64,000 nt of DNA from positions 248,001 through 312,000 of the forward strand of contig NZ_JOJE01000011.1 of NCBI RefSeq assembly GCF_000720255.1, in the 5' to 3' direction. The DNA is from Streptomyces griseus subsp. griseus. GTDB taxonomy: Bacteria > Actinomycetota > Actinomycetes > Streptomycetales > Streptomycetaceae. Position 1 is the first letter of the stretch. The number at the start of each line of letters is the position of its first letter. The position numbers and the translations under genes were made by a program. The notes below the pieces were generated by a model. It ran no database searches, was not told the origin of the DNA, and was given only the letters and a program-made list of their open reading frames with translations. Of this stretch, positions 42,204-49,655 are shown piece after piece.

Positions 42204-43547
42204 GTGGTCGAGCGAGACGGTCCCGAGGTCATCGGGCGGCGGGTTCAGCGGCTGCGCGTCGAACGCGGGCTCACCCAGCGCCAGTTGGCCGAGCCGACGT
42301 ACACCCCCGCCTACGTCTCCACCCTGGAGGCGGGTCGGGTACGGCCCTCCGACGCGGCGCTCAAGCACCTCGCCGGACGACTCGGCGTCGAGTTCGAGGA
42401 GTTGGCCACCGGCCGCTCCGCCCGTCTCGTCACCGACCTTCGGCTGCGGCTCACCGAGGCGCAGCGCACCCTCGCCACCGGAGAGACCGAGGAGGCCGCC
42501 GAGCGGTACGCCGAGCTGCTCACCGAGGCGGAGACGCACAGGCTCGTCGACGAGCAGGCCACCGCGCTGCTCGGGCTCGGGGAGTGCGTGATCGAGCTGG
42601 GCGAGCTGGAGGCGGCCCGGGTGTACTTCGAGCGGGCGGAGGCCTGTCTCGCCGACGCACCCCTGCCGGTACGCGTCCCGGCCCTGCGCGGGCGGGCCGT
42701 CGCGCACTACCTCGCCGGTGAACTCCGGTACGCGGTCTACCTGCTGGAGTCCACCCTCGACGAGCTGAACCGCGGCGGGCTGCACGACCCCGACGCGCTG
42801 CTGCTGCTGTACGCCTCGGTCATCGGTCCCTACATGGACATGGGCGCCCACGCCCGCGCCGCCCAGGCCGCCGAGTTCGCCCTCGCCCTCGCGCCCCAGG
42901 TCGCCGAGCCCGCGCTGGTCGCCCGTATGCACCGCTCCGTCGCCCGTACGCTCCTCGCGGAGGGCCGGGTCGCCGAGGCCGACGCCTCGCTCGCCAAGGC
43001 AGCCGAGCTGTACCGGCAGCTCCAGATCCGTACCGAGCTGGCCAACTGCCACTGGATGCGCGGGTACGTGTACGCGCAGAACGGCGAACTCGACCGCTCC
43101 GAGAGCGAGCTGCGGGTCGCTCTCACCATGCTCTCGGCCAGGCGCGCCGTCCTCTACAGCAGTCAGGTCGCCGTCGAACTGGCCGACGTCCTGCATCGCC
43201 GCGGCAAGTCCGAGGAGGCCGCGGAACTGCTGCACGGGGTACTGAGCGACCTCAGCCCCGAGCGCGGCGCCCTGCACTCCGCCGCCGCCCACCGCCTGCT
43301 CGGCATCATCGCCGAGGACGCCCGGGACACCGAGGCCGCCGAGGAGCACTACGTCCGCGCCCTCAGCCTCCTGGAGCGCGCCGGGGCCGCCGGGGACCTC
43401 GCGGACCTGTGTCGCCTGCTCGGTGACCTGCTGCGCCGTACCGGCCGCGTGGAGGCGGCCCTGGACGCCTACCGCACCGGCCTCGGCCACCGCACGGCCC
43501 CGGGCACGACGACCCTGGGCCCGGCCCCCGCCCAGCCGCCCCTCTGA
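42204..43547 (+). CDS. XRE-family regulator with TPR repeats
   Basis: A 447-aa protein. Residues about 5-62 form a Cro/CI helix-turn-helix (VIGRRVQRLRVERGLTQRQLAEPTYTPAYVSTLEAGRVRPS). Residues about 75-430 are about eight TPR-like helical pairs (ERYAELLTEAETHRLVDEQATALLGLGEC; AADRYAR-like periodicities; HYVRALSLLERAGAAGDL). The HTH-plus-TPR build is that of RRNPP regulators, which bind peptides in the TPR groove, and also of Streptomyces antibiotic regulators. GTG 42204 follows ggggag. It is divergent from a small exported peptide gene, which is a candidate ligand source or target. Confidence 0.85.
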   Translation: MVERDGPEVIGRRVQRLRVERGLTQRQLAEPTYTPAYVSTLEAGRVRPSDAALKHLAGRLGVEFEELATGRSARLVTDLRLRLTEAQRTLATGETEEAAERYAELLTEAETHRLVDEQATALLGLGECVIELGELEAARVYFERAEACLADAPLPVRVPALRGRAVAHYLAGELRYAVYLLESTLDELNRGGLHDPDALLLLYASVIGPYMDMGAHARAAQAAEFALALAPQVAEPALVARMHRSVARTLLAEGRVAEADASLAKAAELYRQLQIRTELANCHWMRGYVYAQNGELDRSESELRVALTMLSARRAVLYSSQVAVELADVLHRRGKSEEAAELLHGVLSDLSPERGALHSAAAHRLLGIIAEDARDTEAAEEHYVRALSLLERAGAAGDLADLCRLLGDLLRRTGRVEAALDAYRTGLGHRTAPGTTTLGPAPAQPPL

Positions 43548-43594
43548 CCCCGGGGCGTTTCGGCGGTACGGGCAGAGACCACTTCCCGGGGCGT

Positions 43595-44371
43595 TCACAC
43601 CTGCTTCCGCCCCTGTCTGCGTACCTCCGCCACGCGCGCCGCGCCGATCTCGACGGCCGCCCGGGTGACGGACTCGTAGACCTCGCCGACGCCGCCGTTG
43701 GTGACGGTGATCGTGTCGTCGCCGACGCGGACCGCGGCGATGTACACGGTGAGCTCGGTGTAGTCGCCGTCCGGTGTCTCGCTGCCCAGGGTCACGCGCA
43801 GGGCCTGCCGGGCGTCGCCCACGTCCGGCAGGCCTGCCTCCTCGACCGTGCCGGACTGCACGCGGCCCCCGGCGGCCTTCGCCCGGAACTCGGCACACGT
43901 CCGCGGCAGTGTCCGCAGCCAGGCCAGTGTGCGGTCCACCTCCGCGGGGGCCTGGGTGATGACCTGGTAATGCAGCTGGGCCTGGTACCAGTCGTCGTCG
44001 AGACCGGAGACCGCCAGGATCCGCTCGGTCGGCCCGAACAGTTCCTCGGCGTACAGCGCGTCCAGCAGCCGCCCGCAGTCGGGGACGTCCGCCGACGCCT
44101 TGAGCAGCCCGTCCCGCCAGGTCGCCGCGCCCTGGGTGGGAGTCCAGGGCTCCCCCAGATCGCCCGCCGTGACCAGCGCGGCCTGCGCCTGCGCGGCGGT
44201 GAGCGCGGGCGCGCCCGCGGGCGAGGGCGAGGCGGCGGAGGGCCGCCCGGCGCGGGGGGAGGCCGCGGCCGCCGCGCCGGACCCGTCGGCGGAACACGCG
44301 GTCACGGTCAGCAGAGCGGTGAGCGCGAGCGCCGAGGACATGACGACGGCACGGGCCGGGGGACACGACAT
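43595..44371 (-). CDS. Secreted lipoprotein, sensor-domain-like
   Basis: A 258-aa protein. The signal peptide ends in a lipobox (LLTVTAC, Cys about 26). A short Ala/Ser/Pro linker and a globular domain of about 190 residues follow (DLGEPWTPTQGAATWRDGLL; WYQAQLHYQVITQAPAEVDRTLAWLRTLPRTCAEF). This resembles PknH-like sensor-type lipoproteins of actinobacteria with two conserved cysteines. Ligand and role are unknown. ATG 44371 follows AGGAGG. It is divergent from the threonyl-tRNA synthetase leader. Confidence 0.78.
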   Translation of the reverse strand: MSCPPARAVVMSSALALTALLTVTACSADGSGAAAAASPRAGRPSAASPSPAGAPALTAAQAQAALVTAGDLGEPWTPTQGAATWRDGLLKASADVPDCGRLLDALYAEELFGPTERILAVSGLDDDWYQAQLHYQVITQAPAEVDRTLAWLRTLPRTCAEFRAKAAGGRVQSGTVEEAGLPDVGDARQALRVTLGSETPDGDYTELTVYIAAVRVGDDTITVTNGGVGEVYESVTRAAVEIGAARVAEVRRQGRKQV

Positions 44372-44549
44372 CCGGGAGCCTCCTGGGGAAAGGGCAACCG
44401 CCAAGATCGGTTGGCCCTTCCACGGCACCACCGCCTCCGGCAACCGACCAGCGCGGCGGTCCGTCCGGGTGAGGCACCTGAGCCCGGGTGGGGAAACCGG
44501 CGCCGAAAACCCGTCGCGCCCTCCCCGCCCCCTTGCTACGGTCACCCGC

Positions 44550-44627
44550 ATGCAGCGTGCCTGTCCTCCCTCCCAGTCTCCGTACCCGTCCCTCACGACG
44601 ACGCCGGACCCTGTCCCGGCGCGCTGA
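44550..44627 (+). CDS. Threonine leader peptide of the short ThrRS gene
   Basis: A 25-codon frame reads MQRACPPSQSPYPSLTTTPD and ends PVPAR, with TGA at 44625-44627. Codons 16-18 are three consecutive ACG threonine codons. A 13-bp terminator hairpin begins 15 bp after its stop, and the short ThrRS gene follows. This is the classic arrangement for ribosome-mediated attenuation: stalling at Thr codons when charged tRNA-Thr is scarce would favour readthrough. A tacggt -10-like hexamer at 44537-44542 would place the transcript start at or next to the ATG, so the leader may be leaderless. Confidence 0.75.
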   Translation: MQRACPPSQSPYPSLTTTPDPVPAR

Positions 44628-44642
44628 CACCTGATCCAGTCC

Positions 44643-44672
44643 GAAGCCCCGGGGCGAGTGCCCCGGGGCTTC
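44643..44672 (+). terminator. Attenuator hairpin before short ThrRS gene
   Basis: A perfect 13-bp stem (gaagccccggggc at 44643-44655 with 44660-44672) has a 4-nt loop. It lies between the threonine leader peptide and the ThrRS start. It should act as the terminator arm of the attenuator. Confidence 0.8.
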
Positions 44673-44715
44673 GTCGTCCCTCCGGCCCTTCGCCCCTTCA
44701 GTGAAGGAGCCTGCC

Positions 44716-45936
44716 ATGCGGGACCACCGCCGACTCGGCCGTGAACTCGAACTGTTCGACACCGACCCCCTGATGGGCGCGGGCCTGCCGTACTGGCTGC
44801 CCGACGGAGCCGTCGTACGGCACACCCTGGAGGAGTACGTACGGGACGCCGAACGCGCCGCCGGGTACCGGCACGTGTACTCGCCGGTCCTCGGCAAGCG
44901 CGAGCTGTACGAGACCTCGGGGCACTGGGACCACTACAGCGACGACATGTTCCCGCCCATGGAGCTGGGAGCGGAACAGGTCGTGCTCAGGCCCAGCCTC
45001 TGCCCCCACCACGCCCTCATCTACCGCTCCCGCTCCCACAGCTACCGCGAACTGCCACTGAGGCTGGCCGAGCTGGGCGGCATGTACCGCTCGGAGCTGT
45101 CCGGTGTCCTCGGCGGTCTGACCCGCGTACGGTCCATCCAGCTCAACGACGCCCACATCTTCTGCACCCTCGACCAGGCCGTCGACGAGGCCCGCGCCGC
45201 CCTGGAACTGATCGGTCGCGCCTACGCCGACCTCGGCATCCGCGCGTCCCGCCACCGCCTCTCGCTGCCGGGCGAGGGCGGCAAGTACGTCGCCGACCCC
45301 GCTCTGTGGAGCCGGGCCACCGCACTGCTCAGGGAGGTCCTGGACGGCTCCGGCATCGCCTACGAGGAGGCCGAGGGGGAGGCCGCCTTCTACGGCCCGA
45401 AGATCGACGTGCAGATCGAGGACCGGGCCGGCCGCGAGGCCACCCTGTCCACCGTCCAGATCGACTTCCACCAGCCCGAACGCTTCGACCTGCACTACAT
45501 CGGCGCCGACGGCGCCAAACACCGGCCCGTCATGGTGCACCGCAGCGTCATCGGCAGCGTGGAGCGCGCGGTCGCCCACCTCATCGAGGAGCACGGCGGC
45601 GCCTTCCCGGTCTGGCTCGCCCCCGAGCAGCTGGCCGTGCTGCCGGTGGCTCAGGCGCAGGTGGAGCGGGCGGAGGAGGTGGTCCGACGGGCCGTCGAAC
45701 ACGGCCTGCGGGCACGCCTCCACGGCCCTGAGGACGGCACCCTGGGCGCCCGCGTCCGGGCCGCCCGGCTGGTGCCGTACCAGGCGGTGATCGGGGAGCG
45801 GGAGGCCGACGGCGACCTGGTGGCCGTACGGCTGCGGGACGGGCGGCGGATCGGGGCGCTGTCCGGCGCGGAGCTGGTGCGGCGGATCGGGGAGCGGGTC
45901 CGGGCGCGCGGTACCGGCCTGTGGGAATCCGCTTGA
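44716..45936 (+). CDS. Short threonyl-tRNA synthetase paralogue lacking TGS and editing domains
   Basis: A 406-aa class II synthetase. Only the catalytic and anticodon-binding domains are present; full ThrRS is about 650 aa and begins with TGS and editing domains. Motifs: LPYWLPDGAVVRHTLEEYVR, SPVLGKRELYETSGHWDHY, LRPSLCPHHALIYRS (zinc-site Cys and His), LAELGGMYRSELSGVLGGLTRVRS (motif 2), FYGPKIDVQIED, and HRSVIGSVERAVAHLIE (motif 3). The C-terminal 100 residues are the HGTP_anticodon domain. Such second ThrRS proteins may provide backup charging under Thr limitation or resist ThrRS inhibitors. Upstream attenuation supports expression when threonyl-tRNA is low. Confidence 0.9.
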   Translation: MRDHRRLGRELELFDTDPLMGAGLPYWLPDGAVVRHTLEEYVRDAERAAGYRHVYSPVLGKRELYETSGHWDHYSDDMFPPMELGAEQVVLRPSLCPHHALIYRSRSHSYRELPLRLAELGGMYRSELSGVLGGLTRVRSIQLNDAHIFCTLDQAVDEARAALELIGRAYADLGIRASRHRLSLPGEGGKYVADPALWSRATALLREVLDGSGIAYEEAEGEAAFYGPKIDVQIEDRAGREATLSTVQIDFHQPERFDLHYIGADGAKHRPVMVHRSVIGSVERAVAHLIEEHGGAFPVWLAPEQLAVLPVAQAQVERAEEVVRRAVEHGLRARLHGPEDGTLGARVRAARLVPYQAVIGEREADGDLVAVRLRDGRRIGALSGAELVRRIGERVRARGTGLWESA

Positions 45937-45999
45937 TCCGCGTAGGGTCCGTAACGGACCGACGCTTCGTGCGCGCCCCGGGTGGAAGGAGCCCTCGCC

Positions 46000-46953
46000 G
46001 TGACCACCGACCGGCCCCTACCGGTGATCATCGACTGCGACACCGGTATCGACGACGCCCTTGCCCTGCTGTTCGCGATCCGCCACCCGGGCCTCGACCT
46101 GCGGGCGGTGACCTGCGTGGCGGGGAACACCGACGTCGACGGGGTCGTCCGCAACACCCTCACCGTCCTGGAGCAGGCGGGCGCCCCGGACATCCCCGTC
46201 GCCCGGGGCGCCGAGCGCCCGCTGATCGAGTCCGTCCGCAGGGCTCCCGTGCACGGCCAGGACGGCATGGGCGACCTCGGCCTGCCCGCGCCGGCCCGCA
46301 CGTCGGCCGACATGGACGCGGTGACGCTGCTGCGCCGCGAGATCCTCGCCTCCCCGCACCCGGTCACGCTGATCCCCACCGCCCCCCTGACCAACATCGC
46401 GCTGTTGCTGCGCACGCACCCGGAGGTGGTGCGCAACATCGAGCGGATCGTGTTCATGGGCGGCGCGGTGGCCACCGGGAACGCCACGCCCGTCGCCGAG
46501 TTCAACGTCTGGCACGACCCGGAGGCCGCCGCGATCCTGCTGACCGCCGGCGTGCCGATCACGATGTACGGGCTGGACGTGTTCCAGCGGGTCGTCGTCC
46601 CGGGGCCGGACGTACGGCGGCTGCGCGCGAGCTCGGAGCCCGGGACCCGCCTGGCCGGCGAACTGCTCGCCCACCGCGGCCCGGTCACCGACGAGCAGGA
46701 CCCCGGCGGCGGCCTCGGTGACGCGGGCGCGGTCTGCGCGGTCGTGGACCCGGAGGGGATCACCACCGAGCTCCTCCCGGTCGAGGTCTCCCTCGCACCC
46801 GGACCCACCCGCGGCCAGACCGTCGTCGACCGCCGCCCCCGCCCCGGCGAGGCCGAGATACACCACGGCACCCGCGAACAGCCCCTGCTGGACGTGGCGC
46901 TCGGCGTGGACGTGGAGCGGTACGTGAAGCTGTGGCTGACGGCGGTGGAGTAG
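46000..46953 (+). CDS. Inosine/uridine-preferring nucleoside hydrolase
   Basis: A 317-aa hydrolase that cleaves the N-glycosidic bond of ribonucleosides. The calcium-binding signature IIDCDTGIDDALALL is at residues about 10-24. The catalytic segment PLTNIALLLRTHPEVVRNIERIVFMGG and the AEFNVWHDPEAA motif follow. Length is typical. GTG 46000 has ggaagga upstream and gives VTTDRPLPV; the in-frame GTG 18 bp upstream lacks a site. It participates in purine or pyrimidine salvage. The gene follows the ThrRS gene by 63 bp and may be cotranscribed. A 17-bp stem hairpin follows. Confidence 0.92.
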   Translation: MTTDRPLPVIIDCDTGIDDALALLFAIRHPGLDLRAVTCVAGNTDVDGVVRNTLTVLEQAGAPDIPVARGAERPLIESVRRAPVHGQDGMGDLGLPAPARTSADMDAVTLLRREILASPHPVTLIPTAPLTNIALLLRTHPEVVRNIERIVFMGGAVATGNATPVAEFNVWHDPEAAAILLTAGVPITMYGLDVFQRVVVPGPDVRRLRASSEPGTRLAGELLAHRGPVTDEQDPGGGLGDAGAVCAVVDPEGITTELLPVEVSLAPGPTRGQTVVDRRPRPGEAEIHHGTREQPLLDVALGVDVERYVKLWLTAVE

Positions 46954-46961
46954 GCCCGCGA

Positions 46962-46998
46962 GGTTAGGACTACGCCCCTTAGGGGTGTAGTCCTAACC
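46962..46998 (+). terminator. Hairpin after nucleoside hydrolase
   Basis: A 17-bp stem with one G-T wobble (ggttaggactacgcccc at 46962-46978 with 46982-46998) has a tight loop. It lies 8 bp after the stop. It is less GC-rich than other terminators here and adjoins a decayed insertion element. Confidence 0.8.
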
Positions 46999-47185
46999 GG
47001 CACGCCGGATTCGGGCGATGCCGACGGCCGTTCTGCCGTAGCTGGTGCTCTGACCGGGAAGGTTCGCCGGGTCGGTGGTCGCTTCGTCAGCCTTGGAGCC
47101 AGCCGTGCAATCTCCTTTGAGCGGCGGCAGCAGTCCCGAAGAAAATGGATTGCCTTGCGGGCAGCTCTCACCTTGGCTGGGCAGC

Positions 47186-47725
47186 ATGGCTGAACTGCGT
47201 ACCGATCGCCTCGTGCTCCGTCGATGGCAAGACTCCGACCTTGAACCGTGGGCGGCGATGAACGCTGATCCCGAGGTTCGGGAGCACTTGGGCGACCTGC
47301 TCACCCGTGAACAGAGCGATGCCTCCGTGGCGCAGTTCCAGGCTGAGTTCGACCAGCGAGGCTACGGATGGTGGGCAGTTCAGTTGCAGGCCACGGGCGA
47401 GTTCATCGGCTTCGCGGGCTTGGACCAGGTGGATGATGGCATGCCGTTCGGGGGGGTGGAGATCGGTTGGAGGCTCGCTCGCTCGGCCTGGGGCCAGGGT
47501 TACGCCACCGAGGCCGCCCTGGCCGGCCTGGCCTTTGGCTTCAAAACGCTTGAACTCCCCGAGATCCTCGCAGTGACGACTGCTACCAACCTCCGTTCCC
47601 AAGCAGTGATGCGTCGGGTCGGCATGACCCGCGACCCGGCTGACGACTTCGACGACCCCACCGCGCCCGAAGGGCCACTGCGTCCGAACGTGCTGTACCG
47701 AATCGCGCGTGGTGTGAGGGTCTGA
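47186..47725 (+). CDS. GNAT family N-acetyltransferase carried within IS ends
   Basis: A 179-aa acetyltransferase of the RimJ/RimL-like branch. Motifs: LRTDRLVLRRWQDSDLEPWAAMNADPEV at the N-terminus, GVEIGWRLARSAWGQGYATEAALAGLAFGF (acetyl-CoA loop, GQGYATEA), and AVTTATNLRSQAVMRRVGMTRD. It acetylates an amine, but the acceptor is unknown. ATG 47186 is chosen as the conserved N-terminus; upstream sequence is non-homologous. The gene is flanked by IS inverted repeats and shows lower third-position GC than its neighbours, consistent with acquisition. Confidence 0.85.
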   Translation: MAELRTDRLVLRRWQDSDLEPWAAMNADPEVREHLGDLLTREQSDASVAQFQAEFDQRGYGWWAVQLQATGEFIGFAGLDQVDDGMPFGGVEIGWRLARSAWGQGYATEAALAGLAFGFKTLELPEILAVTTATNLRSQAVMRRVGMTRDPADDFDDPTAPEGPLRPNVLYRIARGVRV

Positions 47726-47747
47726 CGCTCTCGGCTCGGTCGTTTCG

Positions 47748-48104
47748 TCAGGCTGCGGCGGGTGGAGGGCGTCCGTCCCAGCGGATGCCCTTCTCGCTGC
47801 GGATGCGGGCGCGTTCGCGACGCTGCGCCGCGAGGACGTCAGGGTGGCGGGCGTTGGGGTTGCGCCAGCGCAGGTAGGCGTGCAGGGCCCGGGTCTGCAC
47901 GCTGTGGTTGCGGTGGTTGGAGTTGGCGATCGTGAACTGCCGCAGTGGCCCGAAATGGGCTTCGATCGGGTTGGCCCAGGAGGCGTAGGTCGGGGTGAAG
48001 CACGGCTCGACGCGGTTCTTCTTCGCCCAGCTCCGGCGCACGATCTGCTGCAGCTTCCGCCCCTCCTGGTCAGTCAGCCTGCGCAGAGGGACAGGCTCAG
48101 CCAC
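47748..48104 (-). pseudogene. Internally deleted IS630-family transposase
   Basis: The 118-codon frame joins the transposase N-terminus (VAEPVPLRRLTDQEGRKLQQIVRR) directly to its C-terminus (SWAKKNRVEPCFTPTYASWANPIEAHFG). About 240 internal residues are missing relative to Streptomyces IS630 transposases that I recall. The deletion is in frame. The two catalytic aspartates are lost, and only the final glutamate (NPIEAHF) remains, so it cannot be active. GTG 48104 is the normal start. It is convergent with the GNAT gene. Confidence 0.8.
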
Positions 48105-48187
48105 CCCACACCCCCAGCAGTCGCACAGACGTCTCCGGACATCCAACCGCCGGAACCACCAACCGGCCAACCTTCCCGGTCAGAGCA

Positions 48188-49282
48188 CTAGCGAGTGTCG
48201 GCGGGCCGTACCGCCCACCTCTGCTCGACCTTCGCGAGCTTCCAGTACGCGACCGCCGCCGCCCACACCACCACGAACAGGCCGACGATGACGTAGCCGA
48301 CGTTGTCGAGGTCGAGGTCGGCTATCCAGGTGGTGACGTCGTCGCGCAGGTCGAGCTTCTCGTGGAGGACGCCGACCAGTTCGATGGTGCCGATGAAGAA
48401 GGCGACGGCGATGGACAGCCCGGTGATGGTGAGGTTGTAGAAGACCTTGCGGACGGGGTTGGAGAAGGCCCACTGGTAGGCGAAGTTCATGAACGTGCCG
48501 TCGAGGGTGTCGAACAGGCTCATGCCGGCGGCGAAGAGCAGCGGCAGGCACAGGATCGCGTACCAGGGCAGGCCCGCCGCCGCGCCCGAACCGGCCATCA
48601 CCATCAGCGTGACCTCGGTCGCGGTGTCGAAGCCGAGGCCGAAGAGGAAGCCGAGCGGGTACATCTGGCCGGGGCGGGAGATGGACTTGGTGAGGCGGCC
48701 GAGGACGCGGTTCATGAAGCCCCGCGAGTCCAGGTGCTGTTCGAGCTCCCTCTCGTCGTACGACCCCGCCCGCATCGCCCGGAAGACCCGCAGGATGCCC
48801 ACCAGGGCAACGAGGTTGAGGGCGGCGATGAGGTAGAGGAACGTGCCGGAGATCGTCGTACCGAGGAAGCCGAGGACCTGGTGGGTGCTGGAGCCCTCGT
48901 TCATGACCCGGCCGGCCAGCTGGGTGCCGCCCGCGATCAGCAGGGCGAGCAGGACGACCACGCTGGAGTGGCCGAGCGCGAACCAGAAGCCCACCGACAC
49001 CGGCCGCTTGCCGTCGGCCATCAGCTTGCGGGTGGTGTTGTCGATCGCGGCGATGTGGTCGGCGTCGAAGGCGTGACGCATGCCGAGGGTGTAGGCGGTG
49101 ATGCCGAGGCCGATGCCGAAGGCCTTGTCGCCGACCTCGTAGTGGCCGGGCACGACGAGCAGGAAGAGGATGCCGAAGGCGACGACGTGCAGGGCGGCGA
49201 TGACCGCCATCAGCACCGCCGTCCGTACGGTGTCCTCGCGCCGCCAGCGGAAGGTCGCGCGCAGGTCGGCAGGGTCGGTCAT
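48188..49282 (-). CDS. Nickel/cobalt transporter (NiCoT, HoxN/NixA family)
   Basis: A 364-aa permease with eight predicted TM helices. The family metal signature RHAFDADHIAAIDNTTR is in helix 2 (about residues 58-74), and the second signature LGFDTATEVTLMVM is in helix 5. Given the cobalamin riboswitch in its leader, cobalt for B12 synthesis is the likely substrate. ATG 49282 follows ggag at 9 nt. The stop codon straddles the end of the adjacent insertion element (48188-48190), showing insertion at the very 3' end of this gene without destroying it. Confidence 0.92.
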   Translation of the reverse strand: MTDPADLRATFRWRREDTVRTAVLMAVIAALHVVAFGILFLLVVPGHYEVGDKAFGIGLGITAYTLGMRHAFDADHIAAIDNTTRKLMADGKRPVSVGFWFALGHSSVVVLLALLIAGGTQLAGRVMNEGSSTHQVLGFLGTTISGTFLYLIAALNLVALVGILRVFRAMRAGSYDERELEQHLDSRGFMNRVLGRLTKSISRPGQMYPLGFLFGLGFDTATEVTLMVMAGSGAAAGLPWYAILCLPLLFAAGMSLFDTLDGTFMNFAYQWAFSNPVRKVFYNLTITGLSIAVAFFIGTIELVGVLHEKLDLRDDVTTWIADLDLDNVGYVIVGLFVVVWAAAVAYWKLAKVEQRWAVRPADTR

Positions 49283-49321
49283 GCGGTCACGCTCCAGCAC
49301 CTCGTGGATCAGTTCGTGAGA

Positions 49322-49500
49322 TGCCGTGGCCGGTCTCCTGGCTTGCGGGTGCACGCGCCCGGCCCTGCCTTCCCAACCACCTCGCGGCGGCCAGTGGCTG
49401 TCCCTGACGGGACGCGGGACGGGAACTCCCCGATCACAGTGGCGAGGGCCGCGTCGGCTTCACACCGACTTCCCGAACACCACGGCCCGCCCACGGTAGG
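49322..49500 (-). ncRNA. Cobalamin (B12) riboswitch
   Basis: On the minus strand the leader contains the adenosylcobalamin aptamer landmarks in order: gggaagtcggtgtgaagccg, then gcggccctcgccactgtgat, a variable domain, gagctccc-like pairing, ggttgggaaggcagggc, and the B12 box gcaagccaggagaccggcc. It ends 40 nt before the permease start, so it probably controls translation. High B12 would repress the cobalt transporter. Confidence 0.93.
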
Positions 49501-49574
49501 GGGACGCGGGGGCTCCTGCATAGCCGCGTACCTGCGCAGGTAGGGAAGATCACATACAGCGCACACGAGGACGA

Positions 49575-49607
49575 GGCGGGTGGTGGCCGACCTCTCCACC
49601 ACCCGCC
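49575..49607 (-). terminator. Terminator after LAETG protein gene
   Basis: A perfect 12-bp stem (ggcgggtggtgg at 49575-49586 with 49596-49607) has a 9-nt loop, between the LAETG gene and the riboswitch. Confidence 0.85.
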
Positions 49608-49623
49608 CCGGTGCGTCAGAACG

Positions 49624-49655
49624 TACGAGATCTACGAGATCTACGAGATCTACGA
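49624..49655. repeat. 9-bp tandem repeats at the LAETG gene stop
   Basis: Three copies of tacgagatc plus a partial fourth overlap the minus-strand stop codon (49650-49652). Copy-number changes here would not alter the protein. Confidence 0.8.

Larger units (their letters stand above)
47045..48188. mobile_element. Decayed IS630-type element with GNAT cargo
   Basis: Terminal inverted repeats share gtgctctgaccgggaaggtt (left 47045-47064; right complement 48169-48188), and partial matching extends to about 35 bp. Between them lie a GNAT acetyltransferase gene (plus strand) and a transposase with a large in-frame internal deletion (minus strand). The total length of 1144 bp is close to a normal IS630. 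The right end abuts TA, the IS630 target dinucleotide, and supplies the first base of the neighbouring permease's stop codon. Codon use inside is less GC-biased than the surroundings, which suggests transfer. Confidence 0.75.

Noticed and set aside
44372..44715. T-box riboswitch before the ThrRS gene
   Set aside because: No T-box consensus or specifier stem is visible; the Thr-rich leader peptide plus hairpin explains the region better.
47075..47185. GNAT gene starting further upstream
   Set aside because: The extra 37 residues show no homology and overlap the IS inverted repeat.
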